From DATMBF01 sp035559595 (GTDB lineage Bacteria > Bacteroidota > Ignavibacteria > UBA10030), in assembly GCA_035559595.1 (NCBI GenBank), contig DATMBF010000019.1, positions 4,138 to 68,137 of the forward strand: DNA of 64,000 bases. Direction: 5' to 3'. The notes under the pieces are model-generated. The model was not told where the DNA came from and searched no databases. It saw nothing but the letters and a program-made list of their open reading frames with translations. Positions 1 through 7,992 of this stretch are shown here, piece after piece. The translations under genes and the position numbers were made by a program. Numbering within the stretch: the first letter of the stretch is position 1; every line of letters starts with the position of its first letter.

Positions 1-110
1 GCCGCGGACACCTGCAATCGGGTTGACAGAGAAGAAGTCGTGACCTTTCCCCCTTCTTCCTGGAGTTTGAAGATGTTCTTCAGATAATTTTCGACTTGCT
101 CGCTTGGCAT
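1..110 (-). CDS. DtxR-family metal-dependent transcriptional regulator, N-terminus only (partial at window edge)
   Basis: Only the first 36 codons are present; the gene runs off the left edge. The visible part reads MPSEQVENYLKNIFKLQEEG followed by GKVTTSSLSTRLQVSA. This is the winged-helix start of DtxR/IdeR/MntR proteins: ENYLK.IF.LQ, then the helix-turn-helix entry. An AAGGAG ribosome site lies just before the ATG. Its start is 15 bases after the porin stop, so it is probably the last gene of the operon. Family members bind Fe(II) or Mn(II) and repress uptake or redox genes. A DtxR-type box lies at the operon promoter (3367-3385), suggesting autoregulation. Which metal is sensed cannot be told because the ligand residues are outside the window. 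Confidence 0.85.
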   Translation of the reverse strand, partial: MPSEQVENYLKNIFKLQEEGGKVTTSSLSTRLQVSA

Positions 111-125
111 TGTTTCTCCTTAGTG

Positions 126-1283
126 TCAGAAATAGCTTGCCACACTGAAACGAAGTCCGGCACTCTTCTCGATCACGTTCACCCGACTCCATGCCCAGTG
201 ATAGTGATATCCGAACTTGAAGACCGTGTCTTCGACCGGTCTGAAGTTCAAGCCTACCGTTAGCTGCTGAACCGCATCTCCCTCGATATCACCATCAAAA
301 TCCACCGCTTCATAACGAAGCACGGCAGTGAGTTTCGATCGCGCCATCCCCGAAAAAAATCCGCGCGCGAAATGATATGCCGCTTGCGCATACATTCCTT
401 GTTGATTCTCTGCAAAGAGACCACGTAACGATGTCGGAACATCAATCCACGCTCGAGCATATTCTCCAAGAAACTCAATGTCACCGTAACGATACTCCCA
501 ATCAACAGCCGTAATCGAAATATCTCTTCGCGTGTCGATCTCCATCCCTTCGACCTCATAGCGGTTGTATGGTCCGGTGTGAATGGAAAGACCAAGTTCC
601 GTCTCAACCCATGGGCTATAGGCAACACGACCAACAAACGAAGGGTGTGTGTTGTTGTCCTCTTCAAATGCCGCACGTCCGTCGGGAATACTGGTTCTGT
701 TGTTGAGGGTGAGAACACCGTCGTGAAAGCCGTTGACGAAATAGGCTTCGTATGTGATTCTCGATTCTATCGATGGAAACAATGAACCGTAGAAGCCGAG
801 ACCGGCTTCCGAGAGGGCAGTGGGAATGATTTGAGTGCTGACGACAGGGCGCTCGGTCAGTTGGTTTAGCGGACTGTCATGGGCGAGGTTGAATTTGCCG
901 AGCGGTGAGAGGAGGATTCCGCCGCGGAAGCTCATGGATGGATGAAGTTCGAAATCGATGAATGCAAATTCGAGCTTGATTTCTTCTGTCCCGTGCTCAA
1001 ATTCAAGCTCGGACGCTACGCGAATTCGGTCAGCAATCACCGAATGCGTAAAGATGTTGAATCGGCGAGCCTCGAAAGAGATCTCCTCGGTCAAACCCTG
1101 AACGCGTTCGAACTTCCATACCGCTTCGATGTAACCGCCGATTGCGGTGCGACCAAGACGTGTCATAAACGGCTTGTCATAATATCCACCTCGGACGAAA
1201 GGACGTTGGGCCGCCGTGTCAACCTGTCCATACAGGCTGGGACCTAACACACTGACAATAAAGAATGTGAGAAGAAGTCTCAT
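126..1283 (-). CDS. Outer-membrane porin-like beta-barrel protein
   Basis: A 385-residue protein with a Sec signal peptide (about residues 1-19, ending SLYGQ). Alternating hydrophobic/aromatic strands follow and the C-terminal residue is Phe, as in outer-membrane barrels. The style resembles phosphate-selective porin O/P-type proteins, but no substrate can be read from sequence. The start overlaps the Rieske stop by four bases, and the DtxR-family gene follows after 15 bases. All three probably share the promoter near 3380. The context suggests a channel serving a metal-controlled redox system; that is inference. It has no haem motif, unlike the cytochrome-porin at 38.9 kb. Confidence 0.75.
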   Translation of the reverse strand: MRLLLTFFIVSVLGPSLYGQVDTAAQRPFVRGGYYDKPFMTRLGRTAIGGYIEAVWKFERVQGLTEEISFEARRFNIFTHSVIADRIRVASELEFEHGTEEIKLEFAFIDFELHPSMSFRGGILLSPLGKFNLAHDSPLNQLTERPVVSTQIIPTALSEAGLGFYGSLFPSIESRITYEAYFVNGFHDGVLTLNNRTSIPDGRAAFEEDNNTHPSFVGRVAYSPWVETELGLSIHTGPYNRYEVEGMEIDTRRDISITAVDWEYRYGDIEFLGEYARAWIDVPTSLRGLFAENQQGMYAQAAYHFARGFFSGMARSKLTAVLRYEAVDFDGDIEGDAVQQLTVGLNFRPVEDTVFKFGYHYHWAWSRVNVIEKSAGLRFSVASYF

Positions 1284-1732
1284 CGTTGTTCGTTTCTGAG
1301 AGAGATGATAATCTGTTCGTTGCTCATGCGCGCAGGATAACGCTCAAGTGACTGTTCAGCCGGTCCGCGGACGACGTTTCCTTCAAGATCGTACGTCGAA
1401 CCATGGCATGGACAACGGAAGAACGAAGGCTCTTTTCGCACTGTGCATCCGAGGTGTGTGCAGGTAGACGACAATGCTACCACAGAGCTTTCGCTGATTC
1501 TGACAATCACCAACTCACCCGGCTCACCGTTAAACTCAATTTCAATCGCACCACCGATCTGGCCGAGCTCCGGGTATTCATTGAGATTAAGAGAGATCGC
1601 CCCCCCGCTGGATGCGACCAAATACGAGTGCAAGCCTGTAGAGCAGCCCGACAACGCATTCAAGACCACTCCACCCATTGCGAGAGATGATATCTGCTTG
1701 AGAAACTGACGGCGTTGGTTGTTGGTTTGCAT
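1280..1732 (-). CDS. Rieske [2Fe-2S] lipoprotein
   Basis: A 150-residue protein with both Rieske cluster boxes: CTHLGC (near residue 91) and CPCHGS (near residue 108). The two Cys-His pairs bind a [2Fe-2S] cluster. The N-terminus has a Tat-like RRQFLK stretch followed by a hydrophobic segment and a lipobox-like LSGC. It is therefore probably exported folded and lipid-anchored on the periplasmic side. It is not a full cytochrome bc Rieske with cytochrome b beside it; its neighbours are a di-haem lipoprotein and a porin. A role as a small periplasmic electron carrier or redox subunit is inferred. The 3' end overlaps the porin start by four bases. Confidence 0.88.
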   Translation of the reverse strand: MQTNNQRRQFLKQISSLAMGGVVLNALSGCSTGLHSYLVASSGGAISLNLNEYPELGQIGGAIEIEFNGEPGELVIVRISESSVVALSSTCTHLGCTVRKEPSFFRCPCHGSTYDLEGNVVRGPAEQSLERYPARMSNEQIIISLRNEQR

Positions 1733-1736
1733 TGAA

Positions 1737-2008
1737 TTAATACATCATCCCGCTTACATTGCGCCCCCACCTTGGTTTAGAGAATCGCATTACTCGAATG
1801 CCCACCTTGGTAAGAGGTCGGTCGCAAAGACGATCGAACCGCTTTCCTTCTTCCGTATGATGCTGACCGCCATCTAACTCCGCGTTGAACTTTGCCTTTA
1901 CGCAGAAAAAATCCGGAACCTTATCACCAAATGGCACTTGCCTTTTGAACTTGACGCCAGTTGACTATCTCCCAAGAACGATTACACTTTCCGCTCCACG
2001 TCGGTCAT
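1737..2008 (-). pseudogene. Decayed DUF559 (Vsr-like endonuclease fold) gene
   Basis: An intact GGAGG site and ATG (2006-2008) open with MTDVERKV, the usual start of DUF559 proteins. An in-frame TAA then sits where the family normally has Trp. A shift of frame after SFLGDSQLA moves reading to VKFKRQVPFGDKVPDFFC, and the body continues with ELDGGQHH and ends GIRVMRF. The motif order K-F-(K/R)-R-Q, V-D-F-x-C, E-L-D-G-G-Q-H, R-V-x-R-F is that of DUF559, a PD-(D/E)XK-like fold related to very-short-patch repair nucleases. With at least one nonsense change and one frameshift it is dead as a full-length gene. It lies between the di-haem and Rieske genes on the same strand. Confidence 0.75.
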
Positions 2009-2094
2009 GTTCCTCCGAGATAACCGCCGTGTGTAAACGTTCCTGTTGTCGTAACAATCAATCATACTTTTGGATACCTCGGATTAAGAACTTG

Positions 2095-3345
2095 TCACAA
2101 CGACATCAAAAACGCAATCAATGCCCTTGCATCCCCCTCCGGCAAGGCAAGAAATCGATTTCTCGCTGGCGCCGCTTCGCCTCCGTGGAGCCGAATCGCC
2201 TCTCTGAGATCGGATGTTCTCCCATCATGCAGATAGTACGGAATTCCGCCCAAATGATCTGCGAGCAATCGCAGACCCCACAGCGGTGTCGTTCGCCACT
2301 CAGTACCTGTTGCCTCTCCCTCCACAAAATTATCCGCAAGCTCCGGACCCATGTCGTGCAGCAAGAGATCAGAATACAAGGGAACATCCACTTCGCTGAG
2401 AGCTGCAATCGTCGGATGTTTACCTGACTTGAGACTCGGCACATGGCAGGTGGCACAGCCGATCTGCAAGAAGACTTGCTCGCCGCGCTGAACCTCAGGT
2501 GTCATAGCACCACGTTTTGGAGGAGCCAACGTTTGAAGATAAAACACGACATCGCGAACCGTGGCAGGGGAGACTTCCGGGTCCGGCGCTTCATCCCCAA
2601 GCACACCATGTTCCGGATGCGGATTGTCGTATGGAATAAATTCCGACGTAATCCCCATATCCTGATGGTAGGCTGTTGCAACTTGCTGCAAGAGGAAAGC
2701 CACACCTGCTTTTCGCCCGAAGCGACCAAGATACTTTCCGCCGACATATGGTCCCGGCGATTCCGTGACCCATGATGGTGCCGAAACAATATTCGGGCGA
2801 CCCGAAATGCCGTCTCCATTCACGTCGTTTGGATCGGCGAGAGCAAGAATCGCTGAATCCGGTATCCCTTCGATCAACCCCAACCCAAAAACCATCGGCC
2901 CACTGCGGCGCGAGATCGCGTTTGCATGAGCGGGGAGAGTTTCTGGCGGAACGCCGGGAATGCTCTTCTCTTGCAACTGCGGACCTCCAAAGTCGACGAG
3001 CGGTTCAAACGACGTGCCCGTGTTGAGGCCAAACCGAATGAGATTTGTTCGAGGATGCCCTTTCCCATCCCCCGAATGACAAGACTCGCACGAAGGTTGA
3101 TTGAAGATCGGCCCGAGCCCCTCTGCAACGCTGAATGACTTTTCGAAAGCCTCATCACCCCGGAGGAAAGCGAGGTTCTGGGCACGCGTAAGTCCAGGCA
3201 ATGGTTGATCGAACGCCTCGCCTTCGGGCACGGGTTCAGTGAAAAGCGCGTCGCACCCTGCGATGAGAAGAAATGAGAACTCGATCAAGACAGTTGCCTG
3301 AAAAAGGAAGCGAAATGTGTTGAAATGAAATGCCTTGCTCGACAT
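2095..3345 (-). CDS. DUF1111 di-haem c-type cytochrome lipoprotein (di-haem oxidoreductase family)
   Basis: A 416-residue protein with a signal sequence ending in the lipobox-like LLIAGC, so it is probably membrane-anchored in the periplasm. Two c-type haem motifs are visible: CESCH near residue 85 and CATCH near residue 299. FGLGLIEGIPD and the C-terminal LHDGRTSDLREAIRLHGGEA are typical of the DUF1111 family, putative di-haem peroxidases or thiol oxidoreductases often found in iron-regulated operons. It is the first gene after the promoter at 3380-3408, which carries a DtxR-like box. The reaction is not established; electron transfer linked to iron or peroxide is the best inference. No clear Shine-Dalgarno site precedes the ATG. 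Confidence 0.85.
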   Translation of the reverse strand: MSSKAFHFNTFRFLFQATVLIEFSFLLIAGCDALFTEPVPEGEAFDQPLPGLTRAQNLAFLRGDEAFEKSFSVAEGLGPIFNQPSCESCHSGDGKGHPRTNLIRFGLNTGTSFEPLVDFGGPQLQEKSIPGVPPETLPAHANAISRRSGPMVFGLGLIEGIPDSAILALADPNDVNGDGISGRPNIVSAPSWVTESPGPYVGGKYLGRFGRKAGVAFLLQQVATAYHQDMGITSEFIPYDNPHPEHGVLGDEAPDPEVSPATVRDVVFYLQTLAPPKRGAMTPEVQRGEQVFLQIGCATCHVPSLKSGKHPTIAALSEVDVPLYSDLLLHDMGPELADNFVEGEATGTEWRTTPLWGLRLLADHLGGIPYYLHDGRTSDLREAIRLHGGEAAPARNRFLALPEGDARALIAFLMSL

Positions 3346-3366
3346 TTGGAAAACCGAATAAGAAAG

Positions 3367-3385
3367 TTAGGTTAGCCTAAATCTA
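3367..3385 (-). promoter_or_regulatory. DtxR/IdeR-like operator overlapping the promoter
   Basis: On the plus strand the site reads TTAGGTTAGCCTAAATCTA. It matches 15 of 19 positions of the well-known DtxR/IdeR iron box, TTAGGTTAGCCTAACCTAA. The core is an inverted repeat, TTAGG-N4-CCTAA. It covers the -10 box and the expected transcription start of the di-haem gene, the position expected of a repressor site. The same operon encodes a DtxR-family protein. Confidence 0.75.
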
Positions 3386-3408
3386 CAAATCGGTAGACCG
3401 AATGTCAA
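3380..3408 (-). promoter_or_regulatory. Sigma70-like promoter of the di-haem/Rieske/porin/dtxR operon
   Basis: On the minus strand a perfect -35 box TTGACA (3403-3408) is followed by a 17-base spacer and a -10 box TAGATT (3380-3385). The start site expected about seven bases later falls inside the DtxR-like box. This leaves a leader of roughly 28 bases before the ATG at 3345. Confidence 0.65.
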
Positions 3409-3517
3409 GCCCTTTTTTTGGGTGGGGATGGTGTCCACCTTCTTCCAGCCATCAGCGATGAGGTGTGCTGCATCTACGATATAGAAGCACAGTACAACTT
3501 GGCCAGAGCCCCTTGCA

Positions 3518-3742
3518 TTAGGTGGGGGGTGATGGGATCGGTGGGTCAAAAAGGTTCGTCACAATCTTTTCAATTGCATCTCTGTCGAATGAAGCACCAA
3601 TGGGTTCGCTTGGGCATTCGACGCGAAGATCGATCCCTTTGTGTTTTGCCAGCGATTCGAATGAAGCAGCAATACTTCGCGCCACACCCTCAACATCCGT
3701 AGGTCGGCTGTCGCTGCATTTCTCCGGATTCGATCGTTGAGA
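3518..3742 (-). pseudogene. Histidine-kinase remnant (end of DHp domain and N-box)
   Basis: Straight after the fabF stop, the same frame stays open for 74 codons without a plausible start. It reads VEGVARSIAASFESLAKH, then KGIDLRVECPSEPIGASFDR and DAIEKIVTNL. This is the segment of hybrid two-component kinases that leads into the ATP-binding N-box, where one expects xEKIxxNLLSNAFKFT. The match breaks exactly after NL, continues FDPPIPSPPT and stops. Neither the His box nor the G boxes are present. I read it as a fragment left by recombination or deletion. It occupies most of the gap between fabF and the di-haem operon promoter; the remainder (3409-3517) shows nothing recognisable. Confidence 0.6.
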
Positions 3743-4981
3743 CTACCCCATGTACTTTCTCAAACACAAGCTCGTGTTCGTCCCCCCGAAGCCAAATCCG
3801 TTGGAGAGAGCGACGCGGATGTCCTTCTTGCGGGCGACGTTCGGTACGTAGTCGAGATCACATTCGGGATCCGGGACTTCCTGATTGATCGTCGGTGGGA
3901 GAACCCCCTGATGAATTGCCAGAATAGTAAAAGCTGCTTCAATCGCCGCTGCCGCTCCAAGCAAATGCCCGGTCATCGATTTTGTTGAGCTCACGGCGAG
4001 CTTGTACGCATGATCTCCAAAAACAGTTTTGATCGCTTGCGTCTCTGCGATGTCTCCCAACTCCGTTGAGGTGCCGTGCGCGTTGATGTAATCGACTTCT
4101 TCTGCTCGCACACCGGACCATTGTAAAGCCAATTTCATCGCACGTGCAGCTCCCTCCCCCCCTTCGGCCGGCGCCGTGATGTGATACGCATCGGCGCTCA
4201 GACCGCACCCGAGAATCTCCGCGTAAATCCGCGCCCCACGCTTCTTTGCATGTTCCAGTTCTTCAATCACCATCACCGCCACACCTTCGCCGAGCACAAA
4301 TCCATCACGATTCTTGTCAAACGGTCGCGACGCTTTCTGCGGCTCAGCATTTCTCCGCGAAAGCGCACGAGCGGCGGAGAACCCCGCAAAGCCGAGCGGA
4401 TTGATCGGTGCTTCACTCCCTCCCACAATCATCACATCCGCTTCATCTCGCCGGATGCAATGAAAACCGTCGGCAATCGCATGGTTGCCGGTCGCACAAG
4501 CCGACACAACGCTGTAGTTTGGCCCTTTCGCTCCGGTTCGAATTGCCGCATACCCGGATGCTGTATTAATGATCGAAGCAGGAACAAAGAACGGCGAAAC
4601 CCTCCTCGGGCCTTCTTTTGCAATCAAAACAGATGTGTCGTAGATATTCTGAATCCCTCCAATCCCCGAACCAATCACGGCACCCACGCGCTCGGCATTC
4701 TGAGAAGTGATTTTCAGACAGGAATCTTTCAGAGCTTCAAACGTTGCGGCGGTGGAATATTGCAAGAAGAGATCGAAGCGGGAGAGCTCTTTCGGCTCGA
4801 AAAACGGCTTGGCATCGAAGCCCTTGACCTCGGCGGCAATCTTTGTCGGATAAGGAGTCGTGTCTAGCTTCGTTACGAGTCCGACACCAGAAACCCCTTT
4901 GATGCAATTCTCCCAAGACTCTTTTGTGGTTAATCCAAGGGGAGTGATCATGCCGATACCCGTAACGACGACGCGTCTCAT
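3743..4981 (-). CDS. fabF: 3-oxoacyl-[acyl-carrier-protein] synthase II (KAS II)
   Basis: A 412-residue condensing enzyme of fatty-acid elongation. It joins malonyl-ACP to acyl-ACP with loss of CO2. The catalytic triad is visible: Cys in VVSACATGNHA, His in NAHGTSTELGD, and a second His in TKSMTGHLLGAAAAIEA. The glycine-rich end NGFGFGGTNTSL is also present. An AAAAGGAG ribosome site precedes the ATG. The start follows the LolA-like gene by three bases, placing it last in the run that begins with the ABC ATPase at 8910. No acpP or fabG sits beside it, so it is separate from a classical fab cluster. Confidence 0.95.
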   Translation of the reverse strand: MRRVVVTGIGMITPLGLTTKESWENCIKGVSGVGLVTKLDTTPYPTKIAAEVKGFDAKPFFEPKELSRFDLFLQYSTAATFEALKDSCLKITSQNAERVGAVIGSGIGGIQNIYDTSVLIAKEGPRRVSPFFVPASIINTASGYAAIRTGAKGPNYSVVSACATGNHAIADGFHCIRRDEADVMIVGGSEAPINPLGFAGFSAARALSRRNAEPQKASRPFDKNRDGFVLGEGVAVMVIEELEHAKKRGARIYAEILGCGLSADAYHITAPAEGGEGAARAMKLALQWSGVRAEEVDYINAHGTSTELGDIAETQAIKTVFGDHAYKLAVSSTKSMTGHLLGAAAAIEAAFTILAIHQGVLPPTINQEVPDPECDLDYVPNVARKKDIRVALSNGFGFGGTNTSLCLRKYMG

Positions 4982-4984
4982 GGC

Positions 4985-5695
4985 CTACTCCTTTTCTTTT
5001 CGCTCGAACTGCTCGTCGGTGAGACCCACGTTGAGTTTGTAATTTGTGAATTTGATCTTGATGGTTCCCGACTGGATCGCCTGGCGCACGCGATCGGGTC
5101 GGGGCGAAAACTCCGGCTCAACCTCCACCATCTTATCCTGAGGCTCCTGCCGAAGAGCTTCAATCCTCACCTGCACCGATTTCGGCATCGGGACAGAATC
5201 GACCATCTCGTACTCGTAGAAGATAGTGACCGTCCTCCCTTCTCCCATTACGGTCTCCATTTTGGTAATTGTCCAGGAGTCTGGATCAACCCAAAGAAAG
5301 AGCTGTCGAAGTCTCGTCCTCTCACTCTTTGCTGCAAGCTGAAGTTTATGGTGGAGTTTCATTTCCACAGTATCCCATCCCGTCACCGTTACATCATAGC
5401 GCTCGAGCAGAATCGCAGGATTTAACACCACCCCTTCACGCGGAATCATCGCGAAGTTTTTCGATTCCAGATGAATCCTGTCGGGCTGCTTGTATTTCAG
5501 AATCCCCTGCACGTTCGGCATACGAAGACGTTCCATGTTCACTTCAGCCTCGATGTTCGCCTCGAAATCCTTAACTCGAGAAAAGGTCGCCTGTTCAACA
5601 CGCGAAAGAATTTCCCGCCCTGTGAGCGACTGCGGATCAAGATCGTACCGGATAACCAGGCAGACAACGAGCAGCAATTCCGGACGATACCTCAT
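4985..5695 (-). CDS. LolA-like outer-membrane lipoprotein-sorting domain protein
   Basis: I place the start at ATG 5693-5695, which overlaps the symporter stop (ATGA), giving 236 residues. A longer frame upstream would run inside the symporter gene. Residues 5-20 are hydrophobic and may be a short signal or anchor. The body alternates strands with LKYKQPDRIHLESK, FLWVDPDSWTITKMETVMGEGRT and YEYEMVDSVPMPKSVQVR. This is the pattern of LolA/LolB-fold proteins, which bind acyl chains or lipoproteins in the periplasm. It sits between a symporter and fabF and is probably co-transcribed with them. The exact role is unknown; a true LolA is usually shorter. Confidence 0.6.
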   Translation of the reverse strand: MRYRPELLLVVCLVIRYDLDPQSLTGREILSRVEQATFSRVKDFEANIEAEVNMERLRMPNVQGILKYKQPDRIHLESKNFAMIPREGVVLNPAILLERYDVTVTGWDTVEMKLHHKLQLAAKSERTRLRQLFLWVDPDSWTITKMETVMGEGRTVTIFYEYEMVDSVPMPKSVQVRIEALRQEPQDKMVEVEPEFSPRPDRVRQAIQSGTIKIKFTNYKLNVGLTDEQFERKEKE

Positions 5696-7143
5696 GCTTT
5701 CTCCATGAAAGGCTTCCACTTCTCTTCTGAAGAAGGCTCCGTCATCCAGCTCACGACGAACAACGCCAGAATCGACACCCCAGCTGCCGGAATGATAATG
5801 TAATCCGTCTCCACCAGCGGCTCTTCGAGAATGAAGTTCGCCGCTGTTACCAGAAGCGTAACGCCCATCCCAGATGCAATTGACGCGACGCCGCCCGCCA
5901 CAGTGACACGCTTCCACAAAAACGCGGCGAGGAGCGCCGGGGTAATCCCGGCTCCAACCATAGTGTATGCAGTGAAAGCCATATCAAGAATGCTTTTAAA
6001 CTTGCTGGCAAGAAGATATGCGAGAATGCCCAAGAGCACGACCCACAGGCGTTGAAACCGGACGATGCTTTCCTGAGAAGCTCCCGGATTGACAAAACGC
6101 TGATAGAAGTCCCTTGTGACGTTTGTCGACGGAATCATGAGGTACGAATTCGCTGTCGACAGAATGATAGCAACCGCTGCGCAGAGGAGGAGAACTCCAC
6201 CCCACAGGGGAAGGTCGAACCGCGCCATGTGCAAAATGATGGTTTCAGAGGCCGCCTTATCAATTGAACCATCAGGAAGGGCGAACGGAGCCACTGTCAT
6301 ATACTTTGAGCTTCCGATAATCGCAAGCGTCGCAAGGGCTGTCTCGACAACAACGACCCCAATAATCATGCCGATGACGGCTTTTTTTGCAGCATTCTCA
6401 TCTCGTGCCGAAAAGAATTTCTGATACATCCCACTCTCTCCTAAGAGAAGGAAGAATGTCGGTAGAAAGATTCCCGTCGCCCACCACGCATCATGCTGAC
6501 CGAAGATCTCAAATCGGTCGGCCGGCAGCGTCATCAACTGGTCTATACCACCAACGGCTGCCAAGGCCAGCGGAAGGGCAAGCAAAACGCCGAACGTCAT
6601 CACAATCCCGTTAAACAAATCCACGGAAATAATCGAGACCATTCCGGCGAGTACCGTGAAGAGAATGACAAACGCGCATGCAATAACGCGGCCATATTCG
6701 GGATCGATGCCTGTGAGGATATTCAGGAGCCGTCCGCCGCCGCGATACTGATAGCCGACAATCGTGAGGTAGGCAATGGTTATTGCCGAGCTCCCCAGAA
6801 TCCGCGCCCATTGGTTGTAGCGTTTCTCGAGAATGTCCGCTACGGTATACTGGGAAATGCGCCTCACCTTTGGGGCAAGAAAATAGACCACCGCGATCCC
6901 CACCCAAGCCCCCGCGCTGAACCACAATTCGGAAAATCCCATCCGGAACGCAAGTCCCGCCCCGCCAAACAGACTGCCCGACCCAATCCAACTGCACACA
7001 AGCGTTCCGACGAGCAAGAACGTCGAGGTCTTCCTTCCCGCGACCATAAAATCATCCTGTGTCTTCACCGACCGACTTTTGTACATTGCGATCGCGCTCA
7101 GTCCAAGGAGATAGACGACTACGGCAATGATGTAGATATCCAT
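5692..7143 (-). CDS. Sodium:solute symporter (SSS family)
   Basis: A 483-residue inner-membrane protein with about 13 hydrophobic segments. The N-terminus (DIYIIAVVVYLLGLSAIAM), then DDFMVAGRKTST, CSWIGSGSLFGGAG and YTVADILEKRYN, are hallmarks of the SSS/LeuT-fold family. These import sugars, amino acids, organic acids or ions with Na+. The substrate cannot be assigned from sequence. An AAGGAT ribosome site precedes the ATG. It follows the ABC permease by 12 bases and overlaps the LolA-like gene. No solute-degradation enzymes lie nearby to suggest a substrate. Confidence 0.88.
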   Translation of the reverse strand: MDIYIIAVVVYLLGLSAIAMYKSRSVKTQDDFMVAGRKTSTFLLVGTLVCSWIGSGSLFGGAGLAFRMGFSELWFSAGAWVGIAVVYFLAPKVRRISQYTVADILEKRYNQWARILGSSAITIAYLTIVGYQYRGGGRLLNILTGIDPEYGRVIACAFVILFTVLAGMVSIISVDLFNGIVMTFGVLLALPLALAAVGGIDQLMTLPADRFEIFGQHDAWWATGIFLPTFFLLLGESGMYQKFFSARDENAAKKAVIGMIIGVVVVETALATLAIIGSSKYMTVAPFALPDGSIDKAASETIILHMARFDLPLWGGVLLLCAAVAIILSTANSYLMIPSTNVTRDFYQRFVNPGASQESIVRFQRLWVVLLGILAYLLASKFKSILDMAFTAYTMVGAGITPALLAAFLWKRVTVAGGVASIASGMGVTLLVTAANFILEEPLVETDYIIIPAAGVSILALFVVSWMTEPSSEEKWKPFMEKA

Positions 7144-7155
7144 ACGAATCCTTAT

Positions 7156-7992
7156 CTAGGAAAGAATGTCCTTCCGTTTAAAGATGAGCCAGGCGGAAAC
7201 AGAACTTACCATGGACGACACCCCAAGGACAATTACAGCAGAGTGAATCTCGTCCCAGGGAATCGGATCCAAAAAGAGCCTGCGCCAGTGATTAAGGTAG
7301 GTCGTAAACAGATAGGGATGCGCCGGTTGAAGCGCCTCCAATGGTAACAATGTCAGAACGTTAAAGACAATCAGCACTCCCATCGTCGCGACGATGGGTC
7401 CTATGGCATTCTCAACAAACGAAGAGAAGAACAAGGCAATGCTTGCAACCGTGAGCATTGACCAGGACGCGAAAATATACGCCGCAAAAAATCGCCACGC
7501 AACATCGGACTCGGGGAGAATCAGAATCCCGCGATCAAACACGAGCATCTCCCCGCCACCCAGGAGACTGAGCGCATAGAGAACGCTGAACAACCCGAGA
7601 AAGAAAACGAATGTAACCGTATACAAAAGAGTTGTGAGATATTTTGCTAAAAAGATACGGCCACGGGAAACGGGCCGCGTCAGGATAAGTCGGTACGTAC
7701 CTGCCGTCGCCTCTCCTGCGAGTTGATCGCCTGCAACAAACGAGATGAGAAGAGGAATGTGAAACCAGAGGCTGTACATCATTTCCCGCGCAACAAACCA
7801 GCCGTTGAAGAGATTTCCCACCATGAGGAAATCCTGCTCCAGTACTCGCAGCGAACGGGCAAGGAATCTCCCTCCTTCGACTTTCATCGCGTACTCTGCT
7901 ATTGCCAGCACGATGGCGACGATAATGAAGCCGAGATACGTTCGCTTCTTCAAGAACGTCTTCAGAATTTCGTAGTACAGAAGACGTGCCAT
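7156..7992 (-). CDS. ABC-2 type transporter permease
   Basis: A 278-residue integral membrane protein with about six hydrophobic segments. RFLARSLRVLEQDFL, DQLAGEATAGTYRLILTRPV and SRGRIFLAKYL are typical of the ABC-2 permease family, especially the stretch DxxAGExxxGTxRxxLxRPVxR. It starts directly after the ATPase stop and surely forms a transporter with it. Such pairs export lipids, polysaccharides or drugs or serve stress functions; the substrate here is unknown. The neighbouring symporter and LolA-like gene do not settle it. Confidence 0.88.
   Translation of the reverse strand: MARLLYYEILKTFLKKRTYLGFIIVAIVLAIAEYAMKVEGGRFLARSLRVLEQDFLMVGNLFNGWFVAREMMYSLWFHIPLLISFVAGDQLAGEATAGTYRLILTRPVSRGRIFLAKYLTTLLYTVTFVFFLGLFSVLYALSLLGGGEMLVFDRGILILPESDVAWRFFAAYIFASWSMLTVASIALFFSSFVENAIGPIVATMGVLIVFNVLTLLPLEALQPAHPYLFTTYLNHWRRLFLDPIPWDEIHSAVIVLGVSSMVSSVSAWLIFKRKDILS

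Noticed and set aside
260..718. Long antisense frame inside the porin gene
   Set aside because: It is a shadow of the porin in another frame; composition is Arg/Ser-rich with no domain. The same holds for most long frames opposite fabF, the ABC genes and recN.
3367..3549. A 60-codon frame across the di-haem promoter
   Set aside because: It lies over the promoter and DtxR-like box and has no family features.
4985..5917. A longer 310-residue version of the LolA-like gene
   Set aside because: The extra 74 residues lie inside the symporter gene and are Gly/Arg-rich noise. The ATG overlapping the symporter stop is better.
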